Assembly: GCA_026008535.1 (NCBI GenBank) | Contig: BRKX01000010.1 | Span: 27,042,001 to 27,106,000 of the forward strand | Direction: 5' to 3' | Length of the DNA: 64,000 nucleotides | From: Perilla frutescens | Lineage: Eukaryota > Streptophyta > Magnoliopsida > Lamiales > Lamiaceae | Part shown: piece after piece, positions 44,211-56,916 of the stretch | Position numbering within the stretch: the stretch's first letter is position 1 | Layout of the letters: each line of letters begins with the position of its first letter | Program-made: the position numbers and the translations under genes | The notes under the pieces: model-generated | Database searches by the model: none | What the model was told of the DNA's origin: nothing | What the model saw: only the letters and a program-made list of their open reading frames with translations

Positions 44211-45964
44211 TGTTGGAATGATCCAACTGATGGTTTTGATGAAATGTCAAAACATATTTGATGATCCTATGAAAAACTGCAGGTTATTTAAAGTTGGAAA
44301 TTGGGGGTAATGATCAAATAAGACTTCAGACAAAGTCAAACTGAAATGAGAGTCAGTTGTATTGAAGCATGATCAACCAGCTTAAAGGTTGCCTTGATCA
44401 GACCAGTCAGAGTTAACTCTTCAAAGCTTAAAAAGTTAAAGGGAGAAGAGAACTTTGGAGACTGGTAGGCATCCACAGATGAGTAACCATCAGTCTAAGC
44501 TGAAAGCCAGGATAGACTGATGAGAGCAGAGCTAGCTTGAAAAGCTAAAGCTAAACTGATCAAGAATCAGGTAGCGAAACCGAAAACTGATCAAAGATCA
44601 GTTTGACTAGGAGAAAAAGCTCAAAGAGCTTTGAGCCATTACTGAACTGACCAATGATCAATTCAATGAGAGAAAAGCTCAAATGATTAGCCGACTGGCA
44701 GTCCAAAACTGAAAGCTTTTAAAGCTAAGTTGCCAAGGCAGCTTCACTGGACTGATCGAAGACTGAAGCTTAAAGTAGCTGAGGAACTGCTAACTGGACA
44801 ATTTCAGAGGTGAAAGCCGAGATAGCTGAAAGTCCATCAGCTGAACGTCCAGAATTGATAGCCAAAATATCTGCTCATTCTCTGACAAGTAGTCAATGAA
44901 GATCTTAACAGAAAATCTTGGAAAGATCCTGATGATCTTTGAGCAGAAGTCATTAAAGACAAATGGATAATTCATTTAAAGCTTCAAACGGCTACAGGCA
45001 TTAAACTACCACCGGTGGATTAATCAGATCCACCAATCACAACGGTCAAAATATCACTCATCTATAAAAAGAGAGTGAATACAATTTTGATCAAGACTTT
45101 CGCCAAACTAACTCTTGCTATTTTGCAGATATTGAGCTCTTCTTTCTCCCTCCCTACAGCTCAAAGCTTAAACCTCTTAAGTGCGAAAAGTCCCAACTAA
45201 AAAGGCGTGTTTCAAGTCTCAAGCAAGCAGCTAGCTGACGAAGAATTCCAGCCAGAGCAAAGCTTCTCAGTTCAGTACTTCAAAGATCAACTACTCAGCT
45301 CAGACGCAGATGCGCAAAGGAGAAATTCAGTTGATACCAGTTTCAAAATTGTATTATTGAAGATCGAGCGAGATCTAAAATCGTGAAAAGACGGGCAATA
45401 GCACCTAAAGTCTCAGCGAGCAGTTGGGATCGGTAAGTATGAGATGTCGACCCAGAAACCGGCTGAGGAGGAGCATGTACCGATGGGTCCGTTCTTCCGG
45501 GACAGCAATAGTTAGAAAGGAGGCTGCGCTCGGTTTGAAGGTTGTCGTTTTTTCAGGTCCAACAGAATTTCTTCACTGTGTTATTGTAATAAAGAAACTT
45601 TACTCTTGCATAGTGGATTGCCCTTCTGCCGAAGGAAAAGAGGACGTAGAAGCAGGAAGCTTCGAACCTCTAGAAGTCTTGTGTGTGTTGTATTTATCGC
45701 TTTAAGCTTTGCATGTTCTTTAACTGCACACTTTAGTACACAAGCTGCACTGACAAGCTAAGTTGAACTCTCAAGCTATCAGTCCTAACTGATCAGCTCA
45801 TCAGCCCAGCTCTAGGTCAAGCTCATTCTCTCAACTGAACAGTGCAGATAAAATAGTCTAAGCGAGTCGGGGCCCTAAACATTCCGCAACTATTTTAAGT
45901 TTTTGAAGTCAGTTTATTCACCCCTCTCCCTCTCTAAACTGACATAGACTCGCTCCGACCAATA
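44211..45964 (+). repeat. 3' LTR of the outer copia element
   Basis: 1754 bp, uninterrupted. Starts TGTTGGAATGATCC, has the TATA box CTATAAAAAG (45062-45071) and ends CTCCGACCAATA (CA decayed to TA) before TTTAG. It is the reference for mapping insertions in the 5' LTR. Confidence 0.92.
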
Positions 45965-45969
45965 TTTAG

Positions 45970-48900
45970 TATACTTTATATGTAGATATAACATTTATAT
46001 AATATTTTTGAATTGTATTGAATATGAAAGAGTTAATATTCTAATTAAATGAATAACTAAATCAAACAAAGATTTATATTTATAAATTCACATAGTCTAT
46101 TAAATTCATAATTATATTATATTATATGCATATATATATATGTGTGTGTGTGTGTAATCAAATAATTATTTCTTTTATTGATTGCTGACTTAATTAACTT
46201 TTTTAGATTCAGAATAATAATTGTAAATATAAAAAATAACTAAACAAATAAAAATAGTATTAACTTATTAAATGAAATATTAATTATCTATAAAATACAA
46301 ATATGTGACACTTAATCACTTACATTAAATATATAATAATTAAATATGAGAGAATGAATATCCGAAGTCTAGTTTAAGATGAAAAATCAAGTTGCTCGAC
46401 AATGATTGTAAGTCATGTTAATTAACTTTTTCAGACGCATAAAGCCAAAAGCAGCATTTGCAAATTAAAGACCCCTAATTTACATCATTCTAATATTGAA
46501 AAAAAAAATACATAACCGCATAACTAACTCTTCTAAACATTTGCGAACACCTCCTAAAAAATAAGTTAATTTATCTTTCTTTTTTTTGTAAGAAAAGGCT
46601 AACAGCATTTAAAATGTTATTTTCACAATCAATATAAAAGGAGCTCTTTTGAAGAGGGTGAAATAAATACATCAATTAATTTTTTTGAAGAAATGCTTAG
46701 CGGGCGTGTAATTGAGTCAGGCCAAATATTATCAACTCCAAATTTAGTTCGTTTATAGTTGAGTCAATCCCGAGCTTAATTTACTAAATAAGGATCCCAA
46801 GCTAAATATTTGATAATACCCCCATCCTTTAAATTGTATTTAAGAAGTTCAACTCGATTGATCGAGCTTAATGGATGTCATTTCTTGTTAATTATGAACC
46901 GTCTTCTTTAGTTAGCTAAAAGATGAATAATTTTGCCACAAAAAAATGTAATAATAATAATTTTGACGTCCCAAAATTTCATAAAGGGAAAAACATCTCA
47001 TTTACATAATTAATAAACGAGTTTAATACAGTGGAAACAGTATTTATTTAATCTTGACCATCACTCCCTCTACACGTCACCGCCCGAGCCTCCTTAGTCT
47101 AAAAAATAAATAGCTTTGCAGTGAGTGCTATTAACTTAGTGGTGTTACTACATTTATCCAGATTATATACAATATGAACAATAAATACATAGCATATCAA
47201 ATATTATTTCCCTGCAGCCCGTATGCCAAACATGCAACCTGTAAGTTAAGTAATTTTTCCTGCAACTCGTAGGCCGAACATATAATTTTCCACATATAAA
47301 CTGCATAAAATGCATAATAAGGATAAATAAATATATTGCATGACAATCCACATTAGATTTCTCATCTTACATGTAATAGCTTTTAAAAGCTCGATTGAAA
47401 CAGAACTTAGCTAAATCCATGTGTGCCGCCTTTCAAAAGCTTTAGAAACACAAAAGAACTCATATTTGAAATCCTTGAATTTAGTGTGTTGAAATGAATA
47501 GAATAGCTGAAGTATTTATACTAATTAAGACCTTGGTGAACATAAATGAAAACCTCACAATTTTAGGGGATTAATTTTAATCCAATCCCAAAATTTATGA
47601 AAGGGTTTGATGATTGAAGATTGAAATGACTTTATGAAATCATAATTCATGAGTGAGTAATCTCACTTTTGGGGGGGTCATTACAATAATAATTTTTTTT
47701 AAAAGAAAAAAACCCATTTCCTTATGAAAAAATTGACTAAAATTAGTCTTCTCATATGAGGAAAGAATTAACATGGCATGGAGATTATGTCATTTTTTTT
47801 ATAACGAGGGTAATCAGAGTCTTTATTTGAGGGTATGTATTGAATAATTCATGCTTATGTAGTTATGTACAATACTTTATAAATCATATTTGGAAAACTA
47901 TATGCACTAGGTAAACCTTGTTGGCCGCTTGTGTGCAATAGTCTGCAAATAACACTTGAAAAACTACTGGACTTAGTAAATCTCACTTCTATGTATTATC
48001 CCTGCAAACCACACTTGAAAAATCAGGTCACGGTATTGGTTGACAATTGAGTATTTTATACAACTTTTGAATATGAATTGATGATTTTTTTATATGATAA
48101 GTTGTGTGATTCCATAGCTTAAGTGCTTAATTGATTTTTATTCGGATCTTTTGATGTATTTGTTAATTTTGCAATGATTATTTTGAATTGGTTAAATATT
48201 TGGTGTTGAACGATCAAATTCATGATTGGGGGATTAAAGGAGGGTCTTATTGGGCTTATGAATTGATTAATTGCTTAATTAAGACATTTGGACTTGATTA
48301 ATAGAGCAAAGCCCGTGTTGAAGAATCGACCAAATCAATCCGTTTTTGCCCAGCTGACTCGGTCATGAAGAAAATGCAAAGGAATGAGTCGACTTAGGGA
48401 AGCCCAATCAACTCAACTCCATGTAAAACCAGGCCTCTGGTCTACCCATCCATTCGACTTGAATTGGGTCGACTCAACCCAGACGGGCCGTGAGATTAAT
48501 GAGTTTTCTCTATAGTTAGGGTTCACATCTCATTTATAAAAAGAGCCTACCTTAAACGAGAAAAACACAACAGAAAGAAGATAAAAGAAAGCATATAATA
48601 GAGAGGAAGAATTCCATAAGTGGCAGAGACAGAGATTGATATGATTAGAATGTGGATGATGCAGAGATTCTCCATATGAGTTTTTATTATGGCTTTCTCA
48701 ACTCAGTTTTGTTTTATTTTAATTATGTCTAAACAGTCTATGGAATTCAAGGGTTTGTGAGTACCATGTATTGAATAATTTAATTTATTGAATTATATTT
48801 TCTATTTATTAATGGTATTTGAATTCCTAGTTTTGATTTCTGGTATGTATGTTAATGGTCACAATATTTGTATGCAAGTTAATTGATTAGAACAATCTAA

Positions 48901-50508
48901 CCAGTGGGATAAAATAGTAATATCATTTTATGCAAGGCTTAAAAAAACTTGCCACATGAATAAGTATTACATATGAATTATAAATTTTCATGTGCTTGAT
49001 TGTGAGTGGTGGCATGTGTGAAGAACTAATCTGAGAAGTGCATGACCATTATTTCTATGTTATCACAAATGTTAGTAATTAAGAATAGTCTAATAGCAAT
49101 TAAGTGATATTTTACTATTAATAAATTAAAGAAAATTAAGTATTCAATAAGTCAACACAATCAATTCATTGTATGAAATGTACCATAGGATCCTCCCCTT
49201 TTAATAATTGAAAGAATTCTTTTGAAGTTTGTGATTTATTGTTTTTATATATGTTTAATTTATGTTATTATTCCTTTCTTTTAAATTTCATAGTCTGGAT
49301 ATTAACAAGATGTCTAAGTGTTGGTCCAGTAATTTTTTCGAGCTTCAGTCCTTGTGGAAAAATGATATCCTTACTCATTGCTTTGTTACAATATCACGGT
49401 GCATTTACCATTTGTTAATTTATCAATAAATAGCGTGCCGTTGACTCATTGGTAAGATATAACCTCGAGACTTTCGATGTTGAGTTATCTCACTCCTCCA
49501 CTAAATTATCTCCAAGTGAGAGATTGTATCATCTTTTGATATTGGAATAAATTGTGAGAGCACACTGTTATTTCAATCTAAAAATTATAATAACTAAATT
49601 GTATATATTCATCTGAATTGATGGCTTCAATTCGATCTGAAGATAGAAGAGTTTAGGGTAGATGTTAGTTTAAAAGTATTCCATGAACCATCATCGTCAA
49701 CAAGTGCATTAAAATCAACTAAAAGAAGAAGAAAAAAACAGCTGCACTTAAATTATATTTATGAATTCAACCAGAATTTCCTGCTTTAAGCCAAATAAAA
49801 AGTGGAGTCCAACAACTAACAGCATATGTCAATCATAAATTTAGACCAACCAAAGTGGGTGAAAATTAATCAAAACCATCACCGACCCTACTTCATTTTG
49901 AAGTACCAGTTCCTCTTCAATCATATTCTATTTTGTTATTAGAGCACGGACTATTGAATAGTGGTTACTACTCACAACTTTATATGTATTTTACTAAAGT
50001 CACTAAAATTACAATTATATCATTAAATCAATAATATAACTATATTCATGTAATTAATTAATAATATAATTATAATTATGTTACAAAATCATAGTTTATT
50101 ATTGTGTTTTCTGTTTTTCATTTAGCCTACTTTTTTAATTTTATTCTATTACATATATATATATATATTAAATTAATCTTTCATAATTAATTTAGTGAAA
50201 TAATATTTGTAATATGCTGGGAGATTATATGAGGAATCGAATGGAACGTTATGAAAAACGACTGTCAAAAATAATATGAAATAAATATTAGAATTTATAT
50301 GAATAATATCCCTAAGCAATAATAAATGAGGTGGACTTGCGTGCAACAACAGTTATTTCAGTCTATTTCAGGCGGCCACGCGGGCGTGCCACGTGGCACA
50401 TGGTACTTTTTATTATAGTTAAAATGATGATAGTATTAATCTCAGGTTGATACCTTTCTTTATCGTACTTGATACTTTTCTACTTACCACATGGTACTTT
50501 TTATTTTA
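45970..50508. other. AT-rich spacer
   Basis: No gene recognised. Contents: a small AT/GT repeat (46130-46155), a possible solo LTR (46963-47685, listed separately), and a stretch at 48300-48560 with promoter-like CATTTATAAAAAGAG (48531-48545) that resembles retroelement remains. Around 50375-50400 a G-box palindrome GCCACGTGGC occurs, and CATGGTACTTTTTATT is present twice (50399, 50490). Confidence 0.5.
46963..47685 (-). repeat. possible solo gypsy LTR
   Basis: Plus view starts TGACGTCCCAAAA and ends GGGGGGGTCATTACA, so the minus strand would run TGTAATGACCCC to GGGACGTCA, the look of chromovirus LTR ends. No clear 5-bp duplication is found because both flanks are AAT-rich. No internal part. 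Confidence 0.4.
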
Positions 50509-51393
50509 GGGCATCTATAATGGTCAGGAATATGTTGACATGACACTCGATATATTCCTGTTCTTGAGGTATTTACCATTGTAATTATCTAGGAATTTTG
50601 TAGAAAGTTTAGAAGAAAAGGTACTGCAACTATCTAGGAAGTTTGGAGAAAAGGAGAGCGGGAGAAAGAGAGTGTGTGTTACACGTATACCACAGAGAGA
50701 GCCGTGCACTTCACTTGCCAATGGGGAACATTGAGCGTGGGCCCCATGTCTGCTTTTGCCCATTACTGTTTTTTTTTTTTTACTTCTTCTCGGTTGTTGG
50801 TTCACTTTAATGTAACTTTTATTAATATTTTAGATAGAATGTGAATTGTATGTGTAATATATATATATATGTATATATATATATATCAAGATGTGTTGTG
50901 TGTTTTAATTTTTTATTAATTATTGTATGAAATTATTATGTTATGATTGAGCATTTGTGGCCACAATACGACAACAATTAGTTGGTTTGAGTTGTATATT
51001 TTATTATTGTTTTTTAATTTCAAGATGTGTTGTGTGTTTTAATATTTTATTAATTATTGTTCACTAGTTTTATGTTCAAGTATTTTTTCTATCTATTAGC
51101 ATTGTTTGAAATTATTATTTTATGAAATTATATTATAAATTAAATTATCTCTCTATATACATATTAATTAAAATATCATGAATAATATTTAGTACTGTAT
51201 AAATAAATCACAAAATAAATGAGTATATATATAAAATATGGAATGATTGGATAGTGGGACCTATAAAAAGTTACTTTTGAGATAGTATTATTGGGGAGGA
51301 ATATATTTAGAGGAAGTAAGTATTTAACTTTTGAGGTGGCGCTGATGTGGCAACAAAATACCTGAAAATGGAGAAGCACCATTGGAGATGCTC
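50509..51393. mobile_element. PIF/Harbinger-type non-autonomous element
   Basis: Ends are GGGCATCTATAATGG and the inverse of GAGCATCTCCAATGG; both sides are flanked by TTA (50506-50508, 51394-51396), the PIF/Harbinger target duplication. 885 bp, no transposase. It holds a direct repeat of ~40 bp (50887-50925, 51020-51059). Confidence 0.7.
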
Positions 51394-51396
51394 TTA

Positions 51397-53253
51397 CCGA
51401 ACTCGTTTTTTGCTTTCCTTTGCAAATTCTTGGAATGATGATTGTTTTAGATTAATCTCAACACATACAATATAAAAACTGAAAAAAAAAATCAGAATTT
51501 GAACTAAATAAACTTATATAAAATAACTAGCAGACCCCTTACTTTTTTATGATACAGATGGTACTTTTCGAATGTTTTATGATACTTTTTAATAGGAAGA
51601 TTGATACTCACTTTGGACAGTTTTTTTTTATGGGTTAACCCGCGTTGACCGGGTCAAAATGCGGATTGACCCATGTTAACTGGGTCAAAAGCGGGTTTAA
51701 CTGACCCGTCTGATATAGTGTTATTTGCATCATGATGCGTGCAAGTGTTTGTCATAATAAATTAGTGGAATTTATATAAATACGCGGTATATGCATACGC
51801 AGACAAATTTGCAGCATCTGATTTGATTGGCATTTATATCAGACCTTGACACACACAATCATATTTGAAGCATTTGGTTTGCATTAAAATGCCGCACTTG
51901 CAGCTGCATTTGGGATAAATTAATATATTCTTGTCATTAATTAATACTACAGTATTTGTTTTCTTCGCAGTGATATATAAATACTTATAACATCTTAATA
52001 TTATATTTAATTGCTTGTAAAATCAAAACACGTGATTATGTAAAAATCCGACATGTGTTAATCATTTATATGGTATTATATATCTCAATCTAGAGGTATC
52101 ATATACAATATCATATATAAATATTTCAAATTACAATAATCTTATTAATACTTATTATAGAATATTCACACAATATATGTGGTAACTAATTAAATGATGT
52201 TTTAAAAATTAAAATTTTATAGAGAATTTTAATACATCTAACAAAGTAATATATTATTAATACACCAACTTAAAAACAATATTGATATCTTATATGGTAA
52301 ATACATCTCAGTCAAACACATCCAACCTAGCTTATGCCATATTATATCTAGCAAACAAACTCTAATTATATTATGTAATTGTTAATTTTCTATAATTAAA
52401 TTGTAAATTAAATAACTAATTATTTTAATTAACACTATTTACATGTTAATAATTAGAAATGAATATAACTATATAAAAATAAACTATTAGAAAATATTTT
52501 TTAAATGAATTGAAAAAATCTACAAAATAGAGTTTCGGTTGAAGATGTCCCAACACACAGCCTCGACAGCTGTCTGCACAGTAAACATATGTACCTATAC
52601 ATTGCGCCATAGCTACATATATAAACGATAATTAGCTAACAAATTGAAAGATGAAAGTTCACAAATATAATATATATATATATATAAATAGTAGAAATGT
52701 TACGTATGCAGATCAATTTTAATTTAGAAGCCAAAACCAATTAAAAATCACTTGAACTATCAACCAAGATCTACAAACACAATACGCAAATCAACCATAA
52801 AAAAACAATTATATTGTGTATAACCTACATATATTTAGGTATATCAAGATGTAAAATGATGAGGTCTGGCCTATATATACATATACATATGGTTCAACAT
52901 ATCTGTAATAGTATTTTTTATTTTTTGAAAAAAGGAATTTATTTAAACTCAAAAATCCTTACAAGCAATAAGCCTCAATGAGTGAGAAAATCAGCAATCC
53001 AAATATATGTAATAGTTGATATATGTGACGTGATCTGTATAGCGCGGTGGAGAGGTGGGACCGTGAAATTTTCGAGAGAAAGGAGAACGCAATCTTACAC
53101 GTTGGATTTCGTCTTCTACAATAAATTCTAACGGAGGAAACTAGAAAAGCTCACACCAACAAAAGGCAATCATGCATAGATGGCTCCTTAACTAGTAATC
53201 AAATCCCTTACAAAAAAAGCGACGTACATTTTCACATCAATAAGCACTCCCAC

Positions 53254-53255
<2 letters not shown>
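51397..53255. other. AT-rich spacer and upstream region of the RING-H2 gene
   Basis: No gene seen. Around 51633-51715 GTTGACCGGGTCAAAA-like strings recur three times in a short, partly palindromic cluster. The rest is AT-rich. Confidence 0.5.

Positions 53256-53299
<44 letters not shown>
53256..53299 (+). repeat. (TC)n tract just upstream of the RING-H2 start
   Basis: About 21 CT repeats ending 28 bp before the ATG, so probably in the 5' leader or core promoter. CT microsatellites are common there in plants. Confidence 0.95.
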
Positions 53300-53300
<1 letters not shown>

Positions 53301-53326
53301 CTAATATATATTTCATCTTCAAGATC

Positions 53327-53758
53327 ATGGGGCTTTTAGTTGAATTTCTCATAAAAAATATATTTGGTATCATGAGGAGATGCACACAAACACAATCAAC
53401 TACAATAGAAATGGATGAAAATCGGCCATCTCCTTTTCTAGTTCATATTCCGCTTCATTTTATGGCCGAATCGATGAAGGAGAAGTTGAAGGTGTTGAAA
53501 TACGATGATGATGATGATGGTGTTTGTGAAAATGAATGTGTTGTGTGTTTGACCGCCATTGAAGGAGGTGACGAGGTTAGAGAACTTCCAAATTGCCGCC
53601 ACGTGTTCCACAAGAATTGCATTGATACTTGGATTGAGAGCTCCAAAACTACTTGCCCCATTTGTAGATCCGACTTGTTTCCTGGTCCAGGTGAAGAAGC
53701 GGATCCTTGGAGAAGAGAGAGAATGATATATTTGTTTGGTATTGATTCTTTCCTATAA
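53327..53758 (+). CDS. RING-H2 finger protein, probable E3 ubiquitin ligase
   Basis: A 143-residue protein without introns. The RING-H2 domain is complete: C71, C74, C90, H92, H95, C98, C110, C113, with the conserved W102 and the CPICR end. Such domains bind E2 enzymes and pass ubiquitin to target proteins. An aspartate run (60-64) precedes the domain. The first ~15 residues are hydrophobic (MGLLVEFLIKNIFG) and may act as a membrane anchor or interface, as in small plant RING-H2 proteins of the RHA/BRH1 type. ATG 53327 is the first Met and follows the CT tract. The substrate cannot be told. The family call is firm; the subfamily is a guess. Confidence 0.9.
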   Translation: MGLLVEFLIKNIFGIMRRCTQTQSTTIEMDENRPSPFLVHIPLHFMAESMKEKLKVLKYDDDDDGVCENECVVCLTAIEGGDEVRELPNCRHVFHKNCIDTWIESSKTTCPICRSDLFPGPGEEADPWRRERMIYLFGIDSFL

Positions 53759-55665
53759 TCAACCGTATAGTTGGAAATTAATTTTACAAGTTCCATCAAT
53801 TTCTTTATCACCTGCCCCGAGAATCCTCAGTTCGTAACTCATACTAGATTATATATGTTGATATGTATAATTTTATTTGTTAGAATTTGTAATTATGGAA
53901 AAAATAAATAAATTATTATTATAAAATAAAATTAATTTATGACTATTTTTAATTATAGAAATTTTAGTATTACTTATTTTTGGTTAATTATAACATACTT
54001 TTTTTTAGTGAAAACATACATTTGTGATTAATGGCGATTACATTAAGCCCAACTCAAACAAAAATTTATGATTAATTTTAAAATTCAAATTCAATGGCAA
54101 TTACAGATAAAATGCATTGATTGTTACATCACTACGCAATAATTATTGATTTCAAAGAAAGCATATGTGCACCTTAACTTTGTTAGAGTGATTCACAATT
54201 AATAATAAAATATTAATACTTAGATATTAAAGTTAATAATAAAAAATTATTACCAATGAATTTAGGCAGAGAATGTATATTTAGCAAATGTCTTATTATA
54301 TTATTACAAATACAATAAAGATAAAGATTTTCAAACCGTGGACACTTCCCTGATATAAAAGGACATATTACGAGCTCATGACACACTGCTTATCCTCCCT
54401 CCAACTTCAAAACAGAAAGAAAAATACTTCTCTTTCAATGTAAATCCATTACATCATTACATGCATGATTCTAATTTATTAACTTTTTTTTTCTGGTTTT
54501 TGCAAGAAAGATATCTCTCCTCGATCGGGGTGATTAATGTTTCAGGGGCACGGGTTCAACAGTCGAGGGATAACGAATGCATACAAATATTTTTTTTTCT
54601 TTTTCCTTTTATATCAATATATTTAGTGTACATAGCTAGTGATCGATCGAACCTACGCTCATGAACCGTATTGTCGAAATTTAAAAATAAAATTAAAAAA
54701 ATAGTAATAAAATTAAGAAAATTCGGCTAAAATGATAAAGAATGTGTTAAAATTTATCAAGTTATCTGCATAAATAACTGAAATAATATTTTGGAACTAA
54801 ACAATCTAAGTGTAAAAAAAAAACTGATGAATTGATCACTATTCTTTTTAAATAAGTTTAGTAAATGCTAAGTGTATTTAATTTGTTGTAAGAAAAAGTC
54901 ACATGGAATTTCCTATTGAGCTCTCCGTGCTACAATTTTCAATTACGAGTTTTTTTTGTATTTTTTCTTCAATTTTATTTTTTAGTGATTTAGTTTAATT
55001 TTATGTTTGTTTTTAGGGTTCACCCCATCCAATTAAAGTTTATAATTATTTTTTAATATTTAATTTTTGATTTTCAATTAATAATTAATTGTTATGATTG
55101 ATTTTTTCAAAATTATGTTTAATAATTTTTTAATTTATTTTTTTGTTGATAAATGTTGACTATGATTATTTATGTTATAATTAATTTTTATTTTATAATA
55201 AATATAATTTAATAATTAAACACAGAGTAAAACACGAAAAAATGTAACAAAAAAATAAATTCAACCCAGAATCATTATAATGCATAAAAAAAAAACTCAT
55301 GTGCTAAGGCGATCCTAAATGATGGGGGGGAGGGGGACCTAGTATTATACGACAAATGATTACTAAAACAAACATATACAATTATTTGGTTTTACTAACG
55401 ACCGAAAATCATTACTAATAAATAATTATCACGGATAGTTTTTTATCACTATATATTACATTATCACTATCAAGTATCAACGTGGGTTGGACCTTAATTA
55501 ATGCTCGTAACATATTACTGTACTACTATTATTACATTTTCATTTGGTTGTTATATTGCGTTAAGGATGTTTTAATTTCATTGATTATTCTGAGAACTGA
55601 TGTTATTGTTTGTTCCCGTTGGATCGATCAATTGAGCAATCTCCTCTTGGTAGCTTGTTCGATCA

Positions 55666-55731
<66 letters not shown>

Positions 55732-56916
55732 GGTTCAATCAATCAATTATTAATAATTAATTCGAATAATAGATGTTGAAATGCAAATGGAAAATTCTAC
55801 AACCGCCGCGCCGCCGTCGCTTTCACCACCGTGTAAAGAGTCTTTAGCAGCTTTTTTTTATTTTTTTTGCTTTCCTTACGTGTTTGCCGGTGAAATGCCT
55901 TTTGGTGCCAGGAATGGAGAGTTCACGATTAAAAACAAAAGGTCTCGAACAGAGAAATCAAAGTAGCAGTAAATACATTTAATTTTCATTTTTTAGCCCT
56001 TTTTATCTTTTCCTTTTTCACTTTAAGAATCTCATTGTGAACCAACTGCTAATAGTCCAATACCTCTATTAATTACTCTTTCTGTCCCGATTATATAATC
56101 TCTATTATTGTTTTGGAGTGTTTTAATTATATAGTCTCATTATTATAAGTAACATTAATTTTCATGGTAATGTACAAATACACTCTTATTAATTATTGAA
56201 AATGAAAAAATTAACAACTGAGATTTTGAATGTCAGAAATATCAAATTATTGAAAGTTTAGTTTTAATAACTTGTTTTCATAAATATGTTTAATCTAGGT
56301 GAGAGAAGAAATTAGACTATATATATAATTGGGACGGATGGAGTATTATAATTTAACGAGAGGCACCCATTTCTGGAACTTTAGAAATATTATGGTTTAC
56401 TCAATAACACGTGCATGTCACACATCACCATGTATATTAGACTTTTTATCATACTCAAATTAAAGTTCAATAATTAACTTTTGAAATTATAAATTTTTAT
56501 TATCAGAAACGATCATATCTTTTTCGATCTAAATAATTATAAAATTGTCATTGTTTTAGTATGAAAATTTGTATCTTGACGCAAAGGAAGCTAATTAAAT
56601 ACAAGCTAGCTAGTATTTTAATTTTCCAAGATGAGCTTTTGAGAAAGTGAACCGAAAAAGGCTCCATAATCCCTATCTTTATCCCATCAGATATATACAT
56701 GTAATTGTAAAGCTTTAGGATCAAGTGGAGAGGTAAAGGCTAAGACAAAATAAAAGTAGATTAGAGATGATAAATAAATTACGTTACGATTTATGATCAG
56801 AAAATCAGCAGGAGCATAACAAGAAATTCAAGAAGCAGAAGAAACTAATATATAATCCTTGACATTGTATCACATGCAGTCACGATTTTTTATGAATTAT
56901 CTATCTATAGTCTTCT
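53759..56916. other. AT-rich spacer
   Basis: No supported gene. Open stretches at 54461-54664 and 55781-55966 have ATGs but no recognisable domain and are biased by T runs. The second begins with a GC-rich start (ATGCAAATGG then proline/serine codons) and might be a lost exon. A TTA microsatellite lies at 55667-55730 and a G-run at 55324-55336. Confidence 0.5.
55667..55731. repeat. (TTA)21 microsatellite
   Basis: Near-perfect TTA run of about 65 bp. Confidence 0.97.

Larger units (their letters stand above)
13493..45964 (+). mobile_element. outer Sirevirus-like copia element, hosting three further insertions
   Basis: LTRs at 13493-19833 (split) and 44211-45964 share start (TGTTGGAATGAT), TATA box and end. 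A tRNA-Met primer-binding site (19836) follows the 5' LTR and a polypurine tract (AAAAAGGGGGAAAT, 44197-44210) precedes the 3' LTR. TTTAG flanks both ends (13488-13492, 45965-45969). Gag lies at 19911-21260, pol survives only as its last codons at 36755, and three extra genes lie between pol and the 3' LTR. Extra genes after pol are the defining trait of Sireviruses. Without the insertions the remaining element would be about 12.5 kb. Confidence 0.88.

Noticed and set aside
48300..48560. Promoter-like block with CATTTATAAAAAGAG
   Set aside because: No reading frame follows; it looks like a fragment of an old LTR but no partner or ends could be found.
49433..49482. tRNA- or SINE-like string TTGACTCATTGGTAAGA
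   Set aside because: It has a loose A-box look, but no B box at the right distance and no cloverleaf could be drawn.
54540..54580. GGTTCAA string resembling a tRNA T-arm
   Set aside because: Surrounding sequence does not form acceptor or anticodon stems.
55781..55966. 61-codon frame beginning with proline/serine codons
   Set aside because: A GC-richer start made it look like an exon, but there is no domain, clear splice partner or neighbour gene.
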